Shown in pieces: positions 53,812-64,000 of a stretch of 64,000 bases of DNA. The notes below the pieces were generated by a model. It was not told the DNA's origin. It ran no database searches and saw only the letters and a list, made by a program, of their open reading frames with translations. This DNA comes from Channallabes apus (Eukaryota; Chordata; Actinopteri; Siluriformes; Clariidae): NCBI GenBank assembly GCA_030522415.1, contig CM060108.1, positions 54,352,452 to 54,416,451 of the forward strand. The letters run 5' to 3'. A program made the position numbers and the translations under genes. How positions within the stretch are numbered: the stretch's first letter is position 1; every line of letters begins with the position of its first letter.

Positions 53812-56587
53812 TGGCAATATTTCTGAGGTGAAAGAATGCTATCCTGGTGATATTATCTACATGAGCTTCAAATGAAAGGCTGGAATCTATAATCACGCCG
53901 AGGTCTTTTACTGTTGCACTTGATGGAACAGAAAGGCCATCTAAAGTTACGGTGTGATCTACGATTTTACTTCTAGCTGTATGCGGTCCTATGACTAGAA
54001 CTTCTGTCTTATCCGGATTAAGCAGAAGGAAGTTAATTAGCATCCAATTTCTTATGTCCTGCACACATTGCTCAACTTTAGTAAGATGGTTTTTCTCATC
54101 AGGTTTTGTTGAGACGTATAGCTGTGTGTCGTCAGCATAACAATGAAAACTAATACCATGCTTACGGATTATGTTGCCCAGAGGAAGCATGTAAAGGGAA
54201 AAAAGCAGTGGGCCTAAAACTGAACCCTGCGGAACACCAAACTCCACTAGAGAACATGCAGAATAATCACCATTTAAGTCTACATACTGATAACGATCGG
54301 TCAAATAGGATCTTAGCCAGGAGAGGGCTGTACCCTTAATTCTTACTACATTTTCTAATCTGTGAAGAAGAATAGCATGATCAATGGTGTCAAAAGCTGC
54401 ACTGAGGTCGAGTAATACAAGCATAGTTACACAACCCTGATCAGAGGCCAATAGGAGGTCATTTACTACTTTAATGAGTGCTGTTTCTGTGCTGTGATGA
54501 GGCTTAAATCCTGACTGATACAGTTCATGTATGCCATTTCTATGTAGATATGAGCATAGCTGCTCTGCTACTATCTTTTCCAGAATCTTAGAGATAAAGG
54601 GGAGGTTTGATATTGGCCTGTAATTGGACAGCTGACAGGGGTCAAGGTCAGGTTTCTTAATTATTGGTTTGATAACTGCTAATTTAAAAGATTTTGGAAC
54701 ATAACCAATGCTGAGTGAGGAATTAATTATTCTCAACAGCGGTTCTGATATTACGGGTACTATCTGTTTAAGAAAATGTGTCGGTATAGGATCTAATATA
54801 CAGGTTGATGAATTTGCAAAAGAGATGAGTGAAATTAGTTCATTCTCTTCAAGGGGAGTAAAGTATTCTAGGTTTGAATCTGACATGGCTAGGTTAACAT
54901 CTGTATCAATTACATTGTTCGGTTTCAAAGCCTCAATTTTATGCCTGATATTTATAATTTTATTATTAAAAAAGTTCATGAAGTCCTTACTATTACATGA
55001 TGTTGTTGTGGAGATTTCTGTAGTGGTCTTATTTCAGGTTAATTTGTCTACGGTCTTAAATAAAAATCTAGGATTATTTTTATTTTCTTCTATAAGAGTG
55101 GAGAGATACGTTGATCTAGCTACACTAAGAGCTTTCCTATAGTTCAGGATGCTCTCTTTCCATGCTATTTGAAATACTAACAATTTAGTTTGACGCCATT
55201 TACGCTCTAATTTCCGAGCGGTCTGTTTTAAAGTGCGCGTGTGATCGTTATACCAGGGAGCGAGCTTCTTATCTCTAATAATTTTTCTTTTAGCTGGAGC
55301 TACATTATCTAAGGTACAACGAAATGTCGACTCTAAATATTCAGTCGCCTGATCGAGTTCTGTGGGGTCAGATGGTGACCTAATCGAAGTTGGTAACTCT
55401 GGGAGATTACTGATAAAACTCTGTGTGGTAGTTGATGTGAATGTACGTTTAATACGGTAGCGCGGTGCTGTGCGTACATTATCACTGGGACACACTTGAA
55501 TGGAGACAAGATAGTGATCTGAGATAATTTCAGACAGTGGAATTGTGAATACATTTCTTATACTTAATCCGAAAAATATTATTAAGTCTAAAGTGTGACC
55601 TGCTTTATGAGTGGGTCCTACTACACACTGATTTACGCCTACGGAGTCGAGTATGGACATAAATGCTGTTCTCAGGGGGTCTTCTGTATTCTCAAAATGA
55701 ATGTTAAAATCCCCGGCAATTAACGCTTTGTCTACAAAAACGACCAGGTCTGAGATGAAATCCGCAAATTCACTGAGAAATTCAGAATACGGCCCTGGAT
55801 GTCTGTAAATTATAATTAGTGGAATCAACTGAGCTGACTTAATATACTTAAGTACACTTATGTTACTATAAAGAATTTCAAATGAGTTAAATTTGTGTCC
55901 GTGTTTTTGTACGATAGACAGATTATCATTATGAATAACTGCGACTCCTCCTCCTCTACCAGTTAACCAAGGCTGGTGTATGTAGCTGTACCCAGGAGGA
56001 CTAGCTTCATTTAGAGCTACATACTCGTTCTGTTTAACCCATGTTTCAGTTAAACAGAGTATATCAAACGCCTGATCTGTGATAATTTCATTAACAATAA
56101 CTGCTTTTGATGCGAGAGATCTAATATTTAACAATCCTATCTTCAGATCAGAGGTGCCGGCTGCGCATTCAGTATGATCTGAGTTTGTGGTCTTTATGTT
56201 AATTAAATTATTGAAACAGACTTTCTGAGTCTTTCTACATTTTTGCTTAGATCAGGGAACAGACACAGTCTCAATAAGGTGAACCCTGAGTGACGACTCT
56301 ATGCAGCTAGCAGACGGTTGGTTTAGCCTGTCTGTCTGCTCCCTGGCCTGGGCTCTGGATTGTCACCGATTAACTAGACCTCTACTGAGACTATGAGCTA
56401 TACTGCAGGAAATGAGAGCAGCACCTTCCCGAGTGGGATGGACACCGTCCCGCCCTAACAGGCCAGCTTTGCCCTCAAAGGTCTTCCAATTATCTATGTA
56501 GCCAACATTATTTTTGGAGCACCACCTGGACATCCAGCGGTTCAGCGACCATTACCTGCTGTAAGCTATGTCGCCATGTCTCATGGG
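53812..56587 (-). pseudogene. L2-A copy 3: ORF1 end, endonuclease and RT
   Basis: Minus-strand ORF2 in two open parts of the same frame: 56134-55034 ([11 protein letters not shown] to VDKLT) and 54979-53812 ([10 protein letters not shown] to FHLRNIA). A TGA lies between them after KLT. The ORF1 end (56587-56366) carries GRDGVHPT, then TGA (56365-56363) and CAA TCC. A further TGA in the linker (CCC TGA, where copy 4 has CGA) is decay. All RT motifs including [11 protein letters not shown] are kept. The frame continues at 36843 after the BEL-A and Rex1-A insertions. Confidence 0.9.
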
Positions 56588-57194
56588 ATATAACCATGAT
56601 TTTCCCGAACGAAATTGCGATGACAAGGCAGAGATGTCACAAGAGGATTATCAGTTCTTAAACCTCGTTAATAACTCCCTGCAGTTCATAGACAATCACT
56701 TCTACATCGGCCTCCCACTTAAGAAAGCGTCAGTTCAAATGCCCAATAACCGAAATGCAGCTATGCAACGTGCATTAAACCTTAAACGAAAACTTAGCAG
56801 CAACAGCTCCTTTCACGAGGAGTACACAAACTTCATGAGTGAAATGCTAAAAAAGGGTCATGCAGTCAGAGTCCCTACACATCACGTAAACCGCCAAGGC
56901 GGTCAGATGTGGTACATACCGCATCATGGCATCTATCATCCTCAAAAGAATAAACTAAGGGTGGTTTTCGACTGTGCTGCCAGTTATCAAGGAGTGTTAC
57001 TAAACAGTGAGCTCCTACAAGGACCAGATTTAACAAACTCACTCATTGGTGTGCTCACACACTTTAGACAGGAAGAAATTGCCATGATGGCAGACGTGGA
57101 AGCCATGTACTATCAAGTGAGAGTCCCCGAGAAGGACACAGATCTGCTGCGCTTCCTATGGTGGCCGAATGGAGATGTGAACTATGAGAGAAAT
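56588..57194 (+). pseudogene. Pao-B pol, N-terminal RT part
   Basis: It resumes from IEQY with NHDFPERNCDDKAEMS. RT blocks include FMSEMLKKGHAVRVP, WYIPHHGIYHPQKNKLRVV, LIGVLTHFRQEE and MMADVEAMYYQVRVPE, with the first catalytic Asp in MADVEAMYYQV. The frame is open until NGDVNYERN, where non-Pao sequence begins near 57195. The palm motif is in the next Pao block at 59.78 kb. Confidence 0.9.
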
Positions 57195-59369
57195 TTTTAT
57201 TTGATTTCATTTGATTTTACTTACTTTTGGGGGGTTAGAAGATACCTTATCAGTATATAATGGAGAGGACATTGATGGAATGACGGACTGCATCACGGAG
57301 TACATTAACTTCTGTGTTGACACCTGTGTACCGATGAGAGATATTCGCTGTTTCCCCAACAACAAACCCTGGGTCACCAAAGACATTAAAGCGTGTTTAA
57401 ATGGAAAAAAAAGTGCCTTTAGGTCTGGTGATAAGGAAGCAGTGAAGAAGGCTCAAAAAATGCTAACCGGGAAAATTAAGGAGGGGAAAGAGGCATACAG
57501 GAGAAAACTAGAACAAAGGCTGAAGCAAAATAACACGAGAGAGGTGTGGAGGGGCATGAGGAGCATCACTGGCTATAAGGCAAGCGGCCAGGCTATTGAG
57601 GGGAATAGGGAACGTGTAAACGACCTCAACACTTTCTTCAATAGATTTGATGTCCCTATGTCTCACACTCCCCCCGACTTCAACCCAAATCCACACATTC
57701 CTGCTCCTATGTCCTCCCCTACACAGAGAACAGTCACAGTCACTACTCCTGCACTCCCAGCAATCAACATCTCAGTGGATCAGGTTAAACATGGCCTGAG
57801 TAAGATCAGCCCTACAAAAGCTGTAGGTCCGGATAAGATCAATCCGAGAGTCCTGAAATCCTGTGCTCCCCAACTATGTGGTGTCCTCCAGTACCTCTTT
57901 AGCCTGAGTCTGTCTCTTCAGAAAGTCCCTGCACTGTGGAAAACATCATGCATTGTGCCGGTACCCAAAACACCACGTCCCTGTGCCCAGAACGACTACA
58001 GGCCGGTTGCTTTAACATCGCACATTATGAAGGTGTTTGAGAGACTGATCCTGGATACACTTCGTCCCCTGGTGAAGTCCTCTCTGGACCCTCTTCAGTT
58101 TGCCTATCAGCCGTTCATGGGTGTTGATGACGCCATAATTCACCTGCTACATCGCACCTACTCTCACCTTGACAAGCCTAGGACCTCCGTAAGGATGATG
58201 TTCTTTGACTTCTCCAGTGCCTTCAACACCATCCAACCAGCAGTACTGGGGGAGAAATTAAGGAACATAAACATTGACACCCGCTTGGTTTCCTGGATCA
58301 TGGACTACCTGACCTGCCGCCCCCAGTATGTCCGACTACAGAACTGTGTGTCAGACACTTTGATCTGCAACACTGGAGCTCCACAGGGGACGGTACTATC
58401 TCCGTTTCTTTTCACCCTCTATACATCCGACTTTAGATATAACTCAGAGTCATGCCACCTGCAGAAGTTCTCTGACGACTCTGTGGTTGTTGGGTGTATA
58501 GAGGAGGGTGACACCTCGGAGTACCAGTCTGTTGTGGATGACTTCGTTTCCTGGTGTGAGCGTAATCACCTACAACTCAACATCAGGAAAACAAAGGAGA
58601 TGGTGGTAGACTTTAGGAGAAGCAAGACCCCGGTGACTCCTATATCTGTCAAGGCGGAGATAGTGGACATTGTCTCCGATTACAAATATCTGGGAGTTTA
58701 TCTGGACAACAAACTTGACTGGTCACTCAACACAACGGCACTCTACAAGAAAGGCCAGAGTCGATTGTACTTTCTTCGAAGGCTCAGGTCTTTTAACGTC
58801 TGTAATACCATTCTACGGATGTTCTATGAGACCGTTGTGGCGAGTGTCATTTTTTACGCTGTGGTCTGTTGGGGTGGTAACATTAAGGTGTCTGATAAGA
58901 ACAAACTGGACAAGTCCATTAAAAAGGCCGGATCTGTGCTAGGCATGGAGCTTGACTCGGTGGATGTAGTAGCGAAGAGGAGGATTCTGTCCAAAGTACA
59001 ATCCATTGTGAACAATCCTTCTCACCCGCTATACAGTGTTTTGGCTGAACAGAGGAGCAGTTTCAGCCAGAGACTGATTACTATCAAGTGTTCCACCGAG
59101 CGTCACAGAAGATCCTTTCTCCCAACGGCCATAAAACTTTACAACTCTTCTCTGTAACTCATACAGACATGTATGTGGATTTTTTCACTGACTGGTATAC
59201 AACAGGACACTAATACTTACCCATTTTTTTTTTTTTTTTTTTGGTATTATTATTTATTACCTTTATTACCTTCCTTAGTTAAACAACTGTGAGCACCTGT
59301 AACCGAGCATAAGCAATTTCCCTTTGGGATCAATAAAGTTCTTTGAATCTTGAATCTTGAATCTTGAAT
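57195..59369 (+). mobile_element. Rex1-B: second Rex1-type LINE, 5'-truncated
   Basis: About 2.2 kb with an open RT frame and a 3' UTR. The UTR has a poly-T tract (59226-59242) and ends in tcttgaatcttgaatctt repeats like Rex1-A. The endonuclease is missing. It belongs to a different subfamily from Rex1-A: the RT palm reads FSDDSVVVG instead of FADDTTVVG. Confidence 0.85.
57211..59157 (+). CDS. Rex1-B reverse transcriptase, open 648-codon frame
   Basis: The first residues come from the junction, and LINE sequence is clear from about residue 15 (NGEDIDGMTDCITEY). Linker block KPWVTKDIKACLNGKK, then [83 protein letters not shown] and KFSDDSVVVG near residue 425. The C-terminal domain ends SFLPTAIKLYNSSL. 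The whole frame is free of stops, indicating recent insertion, but without an endonuclease the copy cannot insert by itself. Confidence 0.9.
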   Translation: MILLTFGGLEDTLSVYNGEDIDGMTDCITEYINFCVDTCVPMRDIRCFPNNKPWVTKDIKACLNGKKSAFRSGDKEAVKKAQKMLTGKIKEGKEAYRRKLEQRLKQNNTREVWRGMRSITGYKASGQAIEGNRERVNDLNTFFNRFDVPMSHTPPDFNPNPHIPAPMSSPTQRTVTVTTPALPAINISVDQVKHGLSKISPTKAVGPDKINPRVLKSCAPQLCGVLQYLFSLSLSLQKVPALWKTSCIVPVPKTPRPCAQNDYRPVALTSHIMKVFERLILDTLRPLVKSSLDPLQFAYQPFMGVDDAIIHLLHRTYSHLDKPRTSVRMMFFDFSSAFNTIQPAVLGEKLRNINIDTRLVSWIMDYLTCRPQYVRLQNCVSDTLICNTGAPQGTVLSPFLFTLYTSDFRYNSESCHLQKFSDDSVVVGCIEEGDTSEYQSVVDDFVSWCERNHLQLNIRKTKEMVVDFRRSKTPVTPISVKAEIVDIVSDYKYLGVYLDNKLDWSLNTTALYKKGQSRLYFLRRLRSFNVCNTILRMFYETVVASVIFYAVVCWGGNIKVSDKNKLDKSIKKAGSVLGMELDSVDVVAKRRILSKVQSIVNNPSHPLYSVLAEQRSSFSQRLITIKCSTERHRRSFLPTAIKLYNSSL

Positions 59370-59635
59370 AATCGTGGATGTGCGTGCAAGCTGGGACATA
59401 GGCTTCTTTGTGTGCATTGCATATAGGAAACCCAAGCTTTACATTGGGGGGGGCTAAATACGGGCCTAATGAAACCCAGATGTTGGAGAGAGGAGGGGCA
59501 GGCACTGCATATGTACTATAACGCACATCAACAGAATTCAGTTGCTCCACGGACACAGCTCCGGCCTTGTTGTTTGATAATAAAGCTCGTAATCTTCTGT
59601 AAGCAAAGCCCGACTCTGAGTATTTTTCCACAACA
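59370..59635 (+). repeat. LTR-like fragment next to the Rex1-B tail
   Basis: The sequence ends with ttgataataaagctcgtaat, then gcaaagcccgactctgag and ccacaaca. This resembles the polyadenylation signal, R and U5 part of a retroviral-type LTR. Its start is not defined. It lies between the Rex1-B tail and the point where Pao-B pol resumes (aacttgggtgaatataa). Confidence 0.5.
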
Positions 59636-60743
59636 GAACCAAAACTTGGGTGAATATAAAATGGTAGTTCATCTGTTCGGTGCAAAATCATCACCTAGTG
59701 TTGCTAACTTTGCCCTCAGAAAGACAGCAGAAGGAAACCGCAGCAATGCATCTGCTGTGGCAGTTAATACAGTGCTTAAAAACTTTTATGTAGACGACTG
59801 CCTGAAATCCATTTCGAGTCATGACCAAGCAGTCACCCTATACAATAATCTTTCACGTCTCTGCGCGAGCGGAGGGTTTAACCTCACAAAATGGGCAAGC
59901 AACAGCCATGCCCTACTGACTGTCATTACCGAGAGCGAAAGGATCAAGGACATGAGAGACTTAGACTTGAGTAAAGATGCACTGCCCATAGAGAGAGCCC
60001 TGGGGGCACTGTGGTGCATTAATTCAGACATGTTCAAGTTCAAAATTAGTTTAACGGAGCGACCTGTGACAAGACGAGGAATCCTGTCAATCACCAGTTC
60101 AATTTATGACCCCTTAGGGTTTCTGGCACCTGTCAAACTGCCAGCCAAAACTCTAATGCAACGGTTATGTAAAGAAAAACTAGCCTGGGATGATGACATT
60201 CCCGAGCAGTTTGCAACGGCATGGAAAACCTGGCTGCAAGAGCTGCACAGTCTGTCCGAGTTCAGCATAGCAAGGTGCATAAAACCAGCCGACTTTGGAG
60301 TTACAGCTACAGCACAACTCCACCACTTCTCGGATGCAAGTGAAATGGGATACGGAGCTGTCTCATACCTCAGGTTAGAAAACGCTGATGGACTTACGCA
60401 TTGTGCATTCATGATGGGGAACTCCCGTGTAGCACCCCTGAAACAAACTACCATTCCACGAATGGAACTGACTGCGGCAGTGGTCGCTGTAAAAAATGAC
60501 AAAATGTTGAAAGAACAGCTAGAATTGAAATTGCTGGACTCTATGTTTTGGACTGACAGTACAACTGTTTTGAGATACATTGATAAAGAAACACTTCGTT
60601 TTAAAACCTTTGTGGCCAACAGAATCGCCATTATAAGAGAGTCAACCAAATCACAGCAATGGAGGTACGTTAATACCTCAAAAAACCCAGCTGACTCTGC
60701 CTCCAGGGGGGTATCCTGTGAAAAGTTCATGAAAAAACGTTGA
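59636..60743 (+). pseudogene. Pao-B pol: RT palm and RNase H
   Basis: Pao sequence resumes with LGEYKMVVHLFGAKSSPSVA. The palm motif is KNFYVDDCLKSI with both aspartates. The connection has FNLTKWASNSHALL and SITSSIYDPLGFLAPVK. RNase H has LHHFSDASEMGYGAVSYL, IPRMELTAAVVA and FWTDSTTVLRYI. It ends in a stop after SCEKFMKKR, caused by a frameshift, as coding continues in another frame from WIHDPSFLKEAECKWP. Confidence 0.9.
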
Positions 60744-62392
60744 CTGGATCCATGATCCCTCCTTTCTCAAAGAAGCAGAGTGCAAATGGCCTGAAAATAT
60801 TCATGACACATCAATAACACAAAATGATGATGAAATTAAACTCTCAGCTTTAGTGAATACTGTGAGCGTTACAAAATGCACAGATGCAGTGAGTAAACTG
60901 ATTAATTATCACTCTGATTGGCACAAGTTAAAAAGATCCGTTGCCTGGATCCTTCGCATCAGAGACATGCTCAAACAAAAAACAGAGATGGTCAAAACAC
61001 AAGTAAATAACCCAAAGACAGAAAATCACAAGTCGCTAACAGCTCAAGAACTAACAAGAGCAGAAAACGAAATCATTAAATTTACTCAAAGACAAAATTT
61101 TAAGGAAGAAATTCTCACATTGCAAAAGGGTAAAGCAGGAGCAGAATTCAAACAGGAAATTTCCACACAGCAAAAACGCAAGGCATCTGTAAAAAGAAAC
61201 AGTTGCTTGTCCAAACTGGACGCAGTGCTACAGGATGGATTGCTGAGAGTCGGAGGACGTCTCGGCAGGTCCGCAATGCCAGAGCACGTTAAACACCCAG
61301 TCATTGTACCTAAAGACTCACATATCACAACATTAATATTAAGAGACGTTCATGACAAGATAGGACACAGTGGCAGGAATTACATGCTTTTAGAATTGCG
61401 GCAAAAATACTGGATTCCGACTGCTAACTCACTCTTAAGACAGTTTCTCTCCAGGTGTGTGATATGCAGAAAGTCTAGAGCTAAAGCATGTGGGCAGAAA
61501 ATGTCAGAATTGCCAATCGACAGAATAATACCAGACCACCCACCCTTCACCAATGTGGGAGTAGACTACTTCGGACCCTTCGAGGTCAAACGTGGCAGAA
61601 GTAATGTTAAAAGATATGGCGTACTTTTCACTTGTCTGACAACAAGAGCCGTGCACATTGAAATTGCTCATTCGCTTGACACAGACTCTTGTGTGAATGC
61701 CATGCGATGCTTTATAAGCAGGAGAGGTCAGGTGTCAATGATGCGAAGTGACAATGGAACAACCTTCATAGGCGCTGAGACTGAACTGCGCGAGGCTATT
61801 CATACAATGGACATTTAACCCGCCATCTGGATCTCACTTTGGCGGAATATGGGAAAGACATATCAGGTCAGTTAGAAAGATCTTGAGATCAGTACTGAAA
61901 GAACAAACATTAATTGACGAGAGCCTGCATACATTCATGTTTGAAGTAGAAGCGATAGTGAATAACCGACCCCTCACTACTGTCTCAGAGGAACCCACAG
62001 ATCTGGAACCTCTGACACCTAACCTCCTGCTGCTGATGAAAAAACAGCCAAACCTGCCCACTGGACTTTTCAAAAAGGAAGACATCTATGCACGTCGCAG
62101 GTGGAAGCAGGTTCAGTACCTATCAGACCTATTCTGGAAGCGATGGGTGCGTGAATACTTGCCCTTGCTCCAGGAACGTCAAAAATGGTTTCAAGAGAGA
62201 AAAAACCTTTCGATAGGAGACATAGTTTTAATAATTGATCAGTCTTCTCCAAGAAATTCATGGGTCATGGGAAGAATCACGAAAGTGTTCCCCAAACAAA
62301 AGGGGACTTGTGAGACATGTGTTAGTTAAAACTAAGACCAACACTCTGGAAAGACCCATCGACAAGCTGTGCCTCATATATGAAATGGACTG
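60744..62392 (+). pseudogene. Pao-B pol: integrase
   Basis: The open frame 60853-61818 contains the HHCC zinc domain (DKIGHSGRNYMLLEL...CVICRKSRAK) and two catalytic aspartates in VGVDYFGPFEV and [13 protein letters not shown] frameshift near 61812 moves the rest, with the catalytic Glu in [11 protein letters not shown], to the next frame (to about 62329). A third break precedes the final PIDKLCLIYEMDC stop at 62392. The 3' LTR starts 195 bases later, after an aggggctggaa purine tract. Confidence 0.9.
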
Positions 62393-62587
62393 TTAAATGT
62401 GTGGTAATATGTTATGAGATTTGATATGCAAATATAAACACCTGAGATAAATATTATACATTTGCAAGATTTAAAACGTTTCAGAAGGTTAAGAATGTTT
62501 GATTTCATGGCTTTATCAAAATAAAAAATAAAAAAAAACACAAAATTGTAGTTGTCAGTCTCCATGCCTGTCAATTAGGGGCTGGAA

Positions 62588-63211
62588 TTTAAGAGCCATA
62601 TCGTACTTGTTACGAATTTGTTGTTGTGTTTATTTTATTTTATTTTATTTGTTGTTATTTCATTTATTCTACCTTGTTCTATTCATTAGTACAGCATTAA
62701 GCATTAAGTTTGTTACATAAGCCATAAGCTTTAAATTTCTTAGTGATGCATCTATTTTGACAATCGTAAGTGGTCTGTGATGTCATTCTACTATTACATG
62801 CATTTGTGTGACTGTCATATGATAGAGAGTTCAGTTTAGATGCGGAAGGCTACGGAAACACAAGCTTTTGACCGTAAGCTGGGAATGTAAGATACAACAA
62901 CTAGGTTGTTGTAACCGTAAGCTCCCGTAAGTAGAGATATACAACAAGAGTGTTGTTATATACGTAAGCTAAGACTGTAATTTACAAGATACAGCAAATA
63001 GGCTGTTGTAAAAGTCAGAGATTTGCAAGATGCAGCAACTGGTGTCTGTAATCACAGTGGATTTACTCAAGATGACTGTATGAAGTATTGATTCTTTGAT
63101 GCTGACAAAATAAACTACAAGACACAAAGAGATTGGACTTCTGTCGTGTGAGTGAAACTTTAAACCAGAGCTACGCGTCAAAATTGGTGAAATAATATGA
63201 CTGCATCTACA
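62588..63211 (+). repeat. Pao-B 3' LTR
   Basis: Starts tttaagagccatatcg (TG mutated to TT) and ends catctaca, followed by ACTCA. It is about 60 bp longer than the 5' LTR. It keeps the same chain of acaacaa...ttgttgt hairpins at about 62894-63040. Confidence 0.9.
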
Positions 63212-63216
63212 ACTCA

Positions 63217-64000
63217 TCTTAGAAGAAGTCCTTGTAAATGTAGTCCCCGGAACCGTCTGTTCTTGATGCAGGAAACAAACTCACACTCTGGGCACCGTAC
63301 TGGGGGTACTGGCCTCACAATGGGAGGCAGTCCTTTTATTATTTTATATTGCCAAATATTACAACTTAAGCAATATAACGAGGTAGATTTATGGTGAATA
63401 CAAATAGCAAATACTAAGCAAAAAGTTCAATGGAAAAATAAAAGAACACAAAGTCTTGTGAACTCAAATTAACAATGTACAGTATGCTAACACTGCCCCA
63501 AGAACCAAAGAAAACACTTCAAAAGTCTAAAAGAACTGTCACGATCTGCTAGATGTTGGACTGTGGGCTTGGTGTGGAGGCATAGACGCAGAGGGGATGC
63601 AGTGAAACAAAAAGAGTCTTTAATAATAAACCAAACAAACAAACAAACCATGAACAAAGGAAGTTGGCTAAAAACATGGAGCATGCTATAAAAAGAGAAC
63701 TCAAAACACAAACACAGACTGGTGATTACACACACTAATACAATACAGACAGGGGGTACGAACCAGACAAGACAAGACACACTAAACAGCCTAATGGACT
63801 AAACACTAGGGACTATGCATGCAAGGGATAAACAAACACAAGACAGGCTTGGCTAGGTCGACTAGCTGTTACGCCCATTGGCTGCTAAGCTAGCTAGTAG
63901 CCAGACGAGGAGACTAGACAGACTATGATCTAAACATGTTAGTAGCACCCTCATTAGTATTTATACAGACTGATAACTAAACATGCTATGGGGGTTGCTT
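63217..64000. other. Right flank of Pao-B; possible LTR start at 63537
   Basis: No gene recognised. From 63537 the sequence reads tgtcacgatctgctagatg and contains the block aaagagtctttaataataaa and an (aaac)n tract, which would fit the edge of an unassigned repeat or LTR that continues past the window. Confidence 0.35.

Larger units (their letters stand above)
35129..56587 (-). mobile_element. L2-A copy 3, minus strand, split by SINE, Rex1-A and BEL-A
   Basis: The 3' end with tail lies at 35129 (caattcag...), and the 5' truncation at 56587 is within ORF1. Between, the copy is broken by a SINE (35154-35356), a Rex1-type LINE (36844-40405) and the BEL-A element (40434-53811). Each break can be closed: the sequence tgcatcgttta joins gcgacaatatatttc across Rex1-A, and ttatcttggc joins aatatttctgagg across BEL-A. 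The short L2 strip 40406-40433 between the two insertions is retained. The flanking duplication is ATAT. Confidence 0.93.
30116..63211 (+). mobile_element. Pao-B: BEL/Pao retrotransposon expanded to 33 kb by nested insertions
   Basis: 5' LTR 30116-30678 and 3' LTR 62588-63211 are flanked by ACTCA at 30111-30115 and 63212-63216. Internal Pao sequence is found in four blocks: 30679-32966 (gag), 34587-35128 (protease), 56588-57194 (start of pol) and about 59636-62400 (RT to integrase). Between them lie a Tc1, a minus-strand L2-A with its own insertions, and a Rex1-type LINE plus an LTR-like piece. The Pao blocks add up to about 7 kb, the normal size. Many stops and frameshifts make it inactive. 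Confidence 0.92.

Overview
The window is eukaryotic and almost certainly teleost fish DNA. It is AT-rich and packed with element families typical of fish genomes: L2/CR1-like LINEs with an esterase ORF1, Rex1-type LINEs, BEL/Pao LTR retrotransposons, Tc1, hAT and piggyBac DNA transposons, and tRNA-derived SINEs. The species cannot be fixed from the sequence; an ostariophysan such as a catfish is only a guess. The one convincing host-type gene is a 14-finger C2H2 zinc-finger gene at 20.5-22.4 kb.

Layout. 1-1.9 kb: minus-strand Pao gag remnant split by a SINE. 1.9-3.7 kb: short repeats, a minisatellite and a second SINE. 3.7-9.4 kb: 5' part of an L2 element (L2-A), a Tc1 fragment, then an L2-B copy carrying two solo LTRs. 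9.4-12.3 kb: a 39-bp minisatellite, a Pao-type solo LTR, GT/GA microsatellites, another L2-B piece and an AT-rich repeat. 12.3-16 kb: a decayed piggyBac transposase and a complete Tc1 with TIRs. 16.6-19.8 kb: 3' part of L2-A with an open 724-aa RT ORF. 20.5-22.4 kb: the zinc-finger gene. 22.8-24.3 kb: a MITE holding a hAT element that itself contains a large hairpin. 24.4-28.3 kb: fragments of Ty3/gypsy gag and several L2s. 28.3-29.6 kb: an unrecognised minus-strand coding remnant.

30.1-63.2 kb is one nested structure. A Pao element (Pao-B; LTRs 30116-30678 and 62588-63211, 5-bp target duplication) was broken by a Tc1 (32967-34586), a minus-strand L2-A (35129-56587) and a Rex1-type LINE (about 57195-59369). 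That L2-A was opened by a SINE, by a Rex1-type LINE with an intact 964-aa ORF (36844-40405), and by a very young BEL element (40434-53811; its LTRs differ at one position by eye). The 3' LTR of that BEL element was in turn split by a full-length L2-A (47299-52401) joined to a second truncated L2-A 3' end (52402-53668). The pieces rejoin exactly across each insertion, so the order of events can be read directly.

The most interesting signal is in L2-A. ORF1 (zinc motif, coiled coil, SGNH esterase) and ORF2 (endonuclease-RT) lie in the same frame, separated only by one TGA codon. ORF2 has no in-frame ATG before or within its endonuclease domain in the full-length copy. The TGA and its context are kept in all three copies that cover the junction. 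This suggests stop-codon readthrough, or non-AUG initiation, as the route to the RT protein.
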